A DNA stretch of 39,761 nt from Oceanospirillum sediminis (GTDB lineage: Bacteria > Pseudomonadota > Gammaproteobacteria > Pseudomonadales > Halomonadaceae), in the NCBI RefSeq assembly GCF_014164585.1, contig NZ_JACJFM010000044.1:1-39761 (forward strand), written 5' to 3'. The first letter of the stretch is position 1, and each line of letters opens with the position of its first letter. Made by a program: the position numbers and the translations under genes. Of this stretch, positions 35,515 to 39,761 are shown one piece after another. The notes below the pieces were generated by a model. It had not been told where the DNA came from. It made no database searches and saw only the letters and a program-made list of their open reading frames with translations.

Positions 35515-36624
35515 TTAATCTCCATCCCGGGAGTTAAAGGTCTGAGCCAGATCAAAATGTACCAGCGGTTTTTTCAGCGCTTGTTCCAGCTTTTTAATAT
35601 CCAGATAGATAGCTTTTGCCAGATTCCGTGCTTCTGTTGATACAAAGGTCTGATCGCCATAGTCTGCCAGCTGGCTCAGCTGACGGCGAACGTTTTGTAA
35701 CTGTTCGCTGATCGCTGTCGCTTCATCAGCAAAACCCTTTCTCAGTAGTAACTGATGGGGGCCATTCTTGCCATCCGTACCGTGGTACATTTGATCAATA
35801 TCTGCCAGGTTCTGCTGCATATTGTCCAGGCTCAGGCCGCTGCGCCAGTTTTCTGCCAGATACAGATTACTGTTTGCTTTGTCTTTATTGAGACGAAATG
35901 GTTTATAAATCTTATCTTTGGCAATCACCTCTGCACTTTGAGCCAGTCCGGCCAGAAGATAACCGGCGGCCTGTGTTGTACTGGCAAAGGTTTCATTACC
36001 CAGGCCTGCATCATGCCAGTGAGCCAGAAACTCACTTTCCTGCCACCGTGTCAGCAGGGCTTCACTGTTTTTCAGGCTCTGCTGGCTGATTGCCACCAGA
36101 GACGGACAGGTTTGGTGAACACTGGAGCGTTGCAGATAGCCCGGATCAAATAACAGGTATTCGCTAGCGGCCATGCCTTGTACTGCAATACCACCTTGAT
36201 GAATATCCGGCTGAGTGCCCTGTTGTACCATCGCACGCATTTTACGTTCGACCAGATTCTTCTTATCCGGCCAGAAAGTGATGTTCAGGCGTACTGTGGT
36301 GTCCACATTAGGCCCCAGAGGGAACACCTGAATACGTTGCCACTGTCGGGCGCTGTTACGCCACTGCTTCTGAAGTTTGCCCAGTGCCTGCCACTCAGTC
36401 AGTGGTGTGTTCTGTTCCTGAATATTGTCGCAGGCCTGAACAACAGTGGAGCTGAATTGCTGATTATCGGCAATCAGTTGTTTCATGTGCTCAGACTGGG
36501 TATTTTCAGTACTGATAATAAAGGCATCATAGTCAAACGGTATCTCACTGCTGGCAGCCCACAGAGGAGCTGACAGTAATGTGGATAGTACACCTGTTAC
36601 GGCAAAAGAGAGTGTTCCCTGCAT
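35515..36624 (-). CDS. Second imelysin-family protein (GxHxxE histidine replaced)
   Basis: The 369-residue protein has a Sec signal peptide (core FAVTGVLSTLLSAPL, cut after LWA near residue 23) and the all-helical imelysin fold, with WQRIQVFPLGP and ITFWPDKKNLV. At the site of the family GxHxxE motif it has GMAASE (residues 150-155), so the histidine is alanine. Imelysins of the EfeO/IrpA type are periplasmic and linked with iron; the missing histidine suggests that this copy binds metal differently or acts as a partner. Its ATG shares one base with the stop of the di-heme gene, so the two are translationally coupled. Confidence 0.88.
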   Translation of the reverse strand: MQGTLSFAVTGVLSTLLSAPLWAASSEIPFDYDAFIISTENTQSEHMKQLIADNQQFSSTVVQACDNIQEQNTPLTEWQALGKLQKQWRNSARQWQRIQVFPLGPNVDTTVRLNITFWPDKKNLVERKMRAMVQQGTQPDIHQGGIAVQGMAASEYLLFDPGYLQRSSVHQTCPSLVAISQQSLKNSEALLTRWQESEFLAHWHDAGLGNETFASTTQAAGYLLAGLAQSAEVIAKDKIYKPFRLNKDKANSNLYLAENWRSGLSLDNMQQNLADIDQMYHGTDGKNGPHQLLLRKGFADEATAISEQLQNVRRQLSQLADYGDQTFVSTEARNLAKAIYLDIKKLEQALKKPLVHFDLAQTFNSRDGD

Positions 36625-38078
36625 TAAATTGACTCCAGGAAGTGCAGCATCTGTTTGCGTTCTTGTGCGCTCAGTTGCATAAAGTTCTGTTTAATCTGTT
36701 CGGCTTCACCGCCATGCCAGAGAATGGCTTCTTCTATTGTACGTGCCCGACCATCATGCAGGTAGTTTTCCTGACCTGTGACCACTTTATTCAGACTCAT
36801 ACCCCAGAGCGGAGCGGTTCGCCATTCACGACCATCGGCGAGAAATTCCGGGCGGTGATCAGCCAGGTCTTCACCCATATCATGTAACAGCATGTCAGTA
36901 AACGGGCGAATCTTCTGGTCAGACAGTTCTGGACGGTCAGCAGCAGAGCCTGTGACCCATTTTTCGGTATGGCACTGCTGACAACCCACCTGGTTAAACA
37001 GACCATAACCGGCCTCTACATCTGGATGGTTATGATCCCTTTGTGCAGGAACTGCAAGATGCTGAGTATAGAAGGTAACATGGTTCAGCGTTTTTTCTGT
37101 GACTTCCGGTTCACCGCCGGAAGCGCTCAGCTCGCAAGGCTGGGTATCAGTACAATCGGTGCCAGCATGCAGAGGACTGGTCAGACCCATATCACCGGCA
37201 AAGGCTCCGGCGTTTTGCTGTTTAAGACCTGACTGACCGGCTTTCCAGCCGAAGCGACCCAGCTGAGTACTTTCTGTGATCGGGTCCCAGACTCTGTTGG
37301 CCTTACCGGAAATGCCGTCGCCATTTTTATCTTCCGGGTCCGCATTTGCCAGAATTTCATCTTCTTTCAGCAGTTCCAGCAGACCCAGACCAATCATTTG
37401 TGGCGCGATACGAGGGGATATCTCAAGACCGTCAGCCGCTTTGCCGTATGCCAGATTAATTAGCTCATAGTGCGGTACACGCAATTCTGTTGTGCTGCCA
37501 TCCGGATAGTTCACGGTACGCGTGCTGTAGCTTAGCCGCATTTCGCCTTCAGGCGTGATGCGTGTGGTTGCAAAATTCTGTAATTGCCCACCATAAATCG
37601 GATCGTTCAGCGGGCCAAACTTAGCCTGTTGCTGCTTTTCTTCTTCTGTTTCTGCCGGGCGACTCAGGCGAAGGAACAGACTGACGGCGGCTTCTGTACC
37701 AGCAGCCAGTTCATGATTGATTGCAGGCACAACACCACGACCATCTTTAATATGGCAATTCTGACAGGCATTGGTGTTAAACAGTGGTCCCAGACCGTCA
37801 CGGGCCGTCGTACTGGCTGGAGCCATAACCCAGGGGGCTTTGAAGAAACTGTTGCCGACTTTAAAGTCCAGTTGGCGCATAGGTGGCAGGTTAGCTGCGG
37901 GCCGGGAGAAAGCATTGCGGTCATTTTGTTTGACCGTCGTCGCGCCGCCCATTCTGGGGTCCTGTTTGTTGATATCAGTACTGGCTGTCGCAGAGAGGCT
38001 ACCCAGCAGGCCAGAAAGCAGAACACCTGTGGTGAGTAATGAAGAAGTTGCAGGCTTTATATTAGTCTTCGATGACAT
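36624..38078 (-). CDS. Di-heme oxidoreductase (DUF1111-type, c-type cytochrome)
   Basis: The protein (484 residues from this start) has a Sec leader with core LLTTGVLLSGLLGSL and a cut near SATA, residue 32. It has two CxxCH heme c sites: CQNCH (Cys105-His109) and CQQCH (Cys366-His370). A DKNGDGISG loop near 250-258 resembles a calcium site. It belongs to the family formerly called thiol oxidoreductases with two cytochrome c sites, related in layout to di-heme peroxidases; the reaction is not established. It may redox-process iron for the flanking imelysins. The frame is open to 38147, but a hairpin covers that part and the ATG at 38078 starts a proper leader, so the shorter form is chosen. 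Confidence 0.86.
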   Translation of the reverse strand: MSSKTNIKPATSSLLTTGVLLSGLLGSLSATASTDINKQDPRMGGATTVKQNDRNAFSRPAANLPPMRQLDFKVGNSFFKAPWVMAPASTTARDGLGPLFNTNACQNCHIKDGRGVVPAINHELAAGTEAAVSLFLRLSRPAETEEEKQQQAKFGPLNDPIYGGQLQNFATTRITPEGEMRLSYSTRTVNYPDGSTTELRVPHYELINLAYGKAADGLEISPRIAPQMIGLGLLELLKEDEILANADPEDKNGDGISGKANRVWDPITESTQLGRFGWKAGQSGLKQQNAGAFAGDMGLTSPLHAGTDCTDTQPCELSASGGEPEVTEKTLNHVTFYTQHLAVPAQRDHNHPDVEAGYGLFNQVGCQQCHTEKWVTGSAADRPELSDQKIRPFTDMLLHDMGEDLADHRPEFLADGREWRTAPLWGMSLNKVVTGQENYLHDGRARTIEEAILWHGGEAEQIKQNFMQLSAQERKQMLHFLESI

Positions 38079-38118
38079 AAATTGATATCCATCAAGTTTT
38101 TCCAGGTCCATAACGCAC

Positions 38119-38138
38119 AAACGGCCCGCAGGCCGTTT
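38119..38138. terminator. Hairpin before the di-heme gene, possible attenuator
   Basis: AAACGGCC (38119-38126) and GGCCGTTT (38131-38138) form a perfect eight-pair stem with a four-base loop. It lies about 40 bases before the chosen di-heme start on the minus strand, where a T-rich run is short. It may be a weak terminator that lowers expression of the genes after irpA. Confidence 0.5.
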
Positions 38139-38216
38139 GAAATTCATCCACTCCCTGGATGCTATGTTTTCAGCTTTTATCCCTCATCCCTGAGCTCTGA
38201 CAACGATGTCAGAGAG

Positions 38217-38235
38217 GCCGTATCCGAGATACGGC
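38217..38235. repeat. Perfect inverted repeat between irpA and the di-heme gene
   Basis: GCCGTATC (38217-38224) and GATACGGC (38228-38235) form an eight-pair stem with a three-base loop, 52 bases after the irpA stop on the minus strand. No T-run follows, so it looks more like an mRNA-stabilising or processing hairpin than a terminator. Confidence 0.5.
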
Positions 38236-38286
38236 ACTGATGGCCTTTACGGCTCTTCTTTGAATGACTCAGATCAGTCACGAATA

Positions 38287-39564
38287 TTAAAACTCGTGAT
38301 CTGCAGTATCCGGGTTCAGAGCGTCAACATTCAGTGTGGTAGCAACCTGCTCAATGTAACGGGTCTGTTTAACCAGAGATTCGATGGTATTGTTCAGCAT
38401 CGCTTCACCCTGCTGGTTACCGGCAGCGATCATCATGTCGAACTTAATCTGCTGAGGACCTTCTGCCAGATCAACAATCTTCTGCAAAGAGCTATCCGTG
38501 TTAGCCAGCTGCTGACGAGTCATCTTATCCAGAGACGCATCTTTGGCTTTCACCAGATCACTCAGACTGATGCCGTTAACCATGGAACCATCAACACGTT
38601 TGTACTGACCCAGGTATACATTCTGAATGCCTTTGGCATTGAAGTAATGGGAGTAGTGAGTGTTGTCTGAGAAACAATCGTGTTCGTCTTCAGTAGAGTT
38701 AGCTTCCAGAGCGACTTTGATACGCTCACCAGCCAGTTCACCCAGAGACAGGCTACCCATGCCATAAAGCATCTTACGCAGGCCCTGTTCAGGTGCATCT
38801 GCCAGCAGTTCTGCACGGTAGTTACCGGACTTGCCTGCAGACCACTGATCACGCATCCACTCCAGATCTGCTACCAGCAGATTAGTGGCTGCTTTCAGGT
38901 ATTGTGCGCGACGGTCACAGTTACCACCGGTACAGCCTGCACCCTGAACGAAGTCCGTGTATGGACGTTCACCGGCACCGGTGTTTGTGCCATTCAGATC
39001 CTGGCCCCACAGCAGGAATTCAATCGCGTGGTAACCGGTTGCAACGTTTGCTTCAGAACCACCCAGCTCATTCAGCGAGGCCAGTTTATCCGCAGTGATG
39101 CTGGTCAGATCCAGAGTTTCAGAACCCAGTTTAACCTGTTTGCTGGAGATAATGTTCAGCTCTGCACCCGGATTGCCCAGTTCATGCTGGTAGTAACCAC
39201 CATCAACGTAATCGATCAGACCTTCATCCAGAGGCCATGCATTCAGCTGACCTTCCCAGTCGTCAACAACGGCGTTACCAAAACGGAACACTTCACTCTG
39301 CTGGTATGGTTCACGAGCGACTTTCCATTTTGCTTTCAGCTGTTCCAGCCCTTCAGCACTCGGGCTGGCAATGAACTGATTAACAGATTTCTGCAGATCA
39401 ACAGCCGTCAGATATGCATCATCAAATGTTGCGTGAGCAATATTGGCATAGTTCTGAACAACCTGTTCTTCCGGAGTGCCCGTCAGTTCAGAAGATTGCA
39501 TCGTTTTACAGCCAGTCATACCAACTGTCAGTGCGATCGCTAAGGCCAGAGTTCTTTTTTGCAT
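38287..39564 (-). CDS. Imelysin-family iron-regulated lipoprotein (IrpA-like)
   Basis: The 425-residue protein begins MQKRTLALAIALTVGMTGC, a lipoprotein leader with lipobox Cys19. The imelysin domain spans the rest, with the family motif GxHxxE as GYHAIE (residues 177-182), followed by FLLWGQDL. Imelysins (IrpA, ICMP, EfeO C-terminal domain) are periplasmic or surface proteins tied to iron acquisition; the old peptidase name is doubtful. The frame extends upstream to 39759, but AGGA seven bases before the ATG at 39564 and the leader decide the start. A Fur-like box and sigma-70 promoter lie just upstream. It is the first gene of a four-gene periplasmic cluster. Confidence 0.92.
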   Translation of the reverse strand: MQKRTLALAIALTVGMTGCKTMQSSELTGTPEEQVVQNYANIAHATFDDAYLTAVDLQKSVNQFIASPSAEGLEQLKAKWKVAREPYQQSEVFRFGNAVVDDWEGQLNAWPLDEGLIDYVDGGYYQHELGNPGAELNIISSKQVKLGSETLDLTSITADKLASLNELGGSEANVATGYHAIEFLLWGQDLNGTNTGAGERPYTDFVQGAGCTGGNCDRRAQYLKAATNLLVADLEWMRDQWSAGKSGNYRAELLADAPEQGLRKMLYGMGSLSLGELAGERIKVALEANSTEDEHDCFSDNTHYSHYFNAKGIQNVYLGQYKRVDGSMVNGISLSDLVKAKDASLDKMTRQQLANTDSSLQKIVDLAEGPQQIKFDMMIAAGNQQGEAMLNNTIESLVKQTRYIEQVATTLNVDALNPDTADHEF

Positions 39565-39601
39565 GGTTATTCCTGCAACCTGAATTGGAGTGGGTTTGTT
39601 G

Positions 39602-39630
39602 TTAATAGTGCTAATGAGAACTTTTATCAA
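39602..39630 (-). promoter_or_regulatory. Candidate sigma-70 promoter of the imelysin cluster
   Basis: On the minus strand TTGATA (39630-39625), a 17-base spacer and TATTAA (39607-39602) make a good promoter. Transcription would begin about 30 bases before the irpA start codon. Confidence 0.6.
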
Positions 39631-39631
39631 T
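39613..39631. promoter_or_regulatory. Candidate Fur box over the imelysin promoter
   Basis: AATGAGAACTTTTATCAAT matches a typical gammaproteobacterial Fur box (AATGAGAATAATTATCATT) at 15 of 19 positions by eye. It covers the -35 hexamer and most of the spacer of the promoter above, the standard place for iron-dependent repression. Confidence 0.65.
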
Positions 39632-39761
39632 ATTATTTGTTTCGTCGAAATTAAGCAACTGATATGAGCCATCACTGCTGTCCGGTTTAAAAAAACGGAA
39701 GGGGCTGGAGAGCTTAACCTCTGGGGATTACGGTAAAATAGCAGTTGTCGAGACAGCATTT

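Noticed and set aside
38079-38147. N-terminal extension of the di-heme gene by 23 codons
   Set aside because: It includes a perfect hairpin and lacks a signal-peptide pattern; the ATG at 38078 begins a proper export leader.
38680-39543. 287-codon plus-strand frame opposite irpA
   Set aside because: Antisense to the imelysin coding region; Cys/Phe/Thr-rich with no recognisable family.
39565-39759. N-terminal extension of irpA by 65 codons
   Set aside because: It would run through the Fur box and promoter and would hide the lipoprotein leader; the internal ATG has a good ribosome site.
1-39761. CRISPR arrays, tRNA or rRNA genes, phage genes
   Set aside because: No regularly spaced direct repeats, no cloverleaf-like or ribosomal sequence and no phage structural gene was seen by eye; a covariance-model scan would be decisive for small RNAs.

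Overview
The window reads as the chromosome of a marine-type gammaproteobacterium, most likely of the Oceanospirillales (an Endozoicomonas-like genome would fit). This is an inference from protein families and layout: divergent ETF-QO and etfBA genes, an RstB-type kinase, a YjeH-type exporter beside an Lrp-family regulator, and a four-gene imelysin cluster. No rRNA or tRNA gene and no CRISPR array was seen, so the taxonomy is not firm.

Layout. 0-0.9 kb: the 3' end of an IS630-type transposase gene abuts a truncated RTX/PPC-like secreted protein gene. 1.2-5.5 kb: an EamA transporter, a PotD-like solute-binding protein, a YjeH-like amino-acid exporter and a divergent Lrp/AsnC regulator. 5.5-8.7 kb: a coniferyl-aldehyde-type dehydrogenase, an attenuator-like leader and an RstB-like histidine kinase without a partner regulator. 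8.8-12.6 kb: ETF-ubiquinone oxidoreductase facing etfB-etfA, with a PsrA-like operator between them; together they move electrons from acyl-CoA and other flavoprotein dehydrogenases to the quinone pool.

12.8-21.9 kb: a complete ferric-siderophore uptake unit with cell-surface signalling. Its order is ECF sigma factor (FecI type), FecR-type sensor, TonB-dependent receptor with an STN signalling domain, Tat-type periplasmic binding protein, two FecCD permeases, ATPase and an FhuF-like ferric reductase. A Fur-like site overlaps a sigma-70 promoter before the sigma factor, a FecI-type promoter lies before the receptor, and an intrinsic terminator lies between receptor and transporter genes. No siderophore synthesis gene is present. 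The part from about 14.6 to 21.0 kb is richer in G+C than its surroundings.

21.9-26.7 kb: a cytoplasmic biotin/TMAO-sulfoxide-reductase-like molybdoenzyme, a LysR regulator and a divergent YbfB/YjiJ-type MFS transporter. 27.1-34.2 kb: a signalling operon of two paralogous hybrid kinases (one soluble with three PAS-like domains, one membrane-bound), each ending in REC, Hpt and a shared C-terminal tail, followed by a REC-HD-GYP protein likely to degrade cyclic di-GMP.

34.2-39.7 kb: on the minus strand, a lipoprotein imelysin (IrpA-like), a di-heme cytochrome-type oxidoreductase, a second imelysin whose GxHxxE histidine is replaced, and a Tat lipoprotein of the DUF1513 family. A Fur-like box overlaps the promoter of the first gene, so this periplasmic cluster is probably iron-regulated like the siderophore unit.
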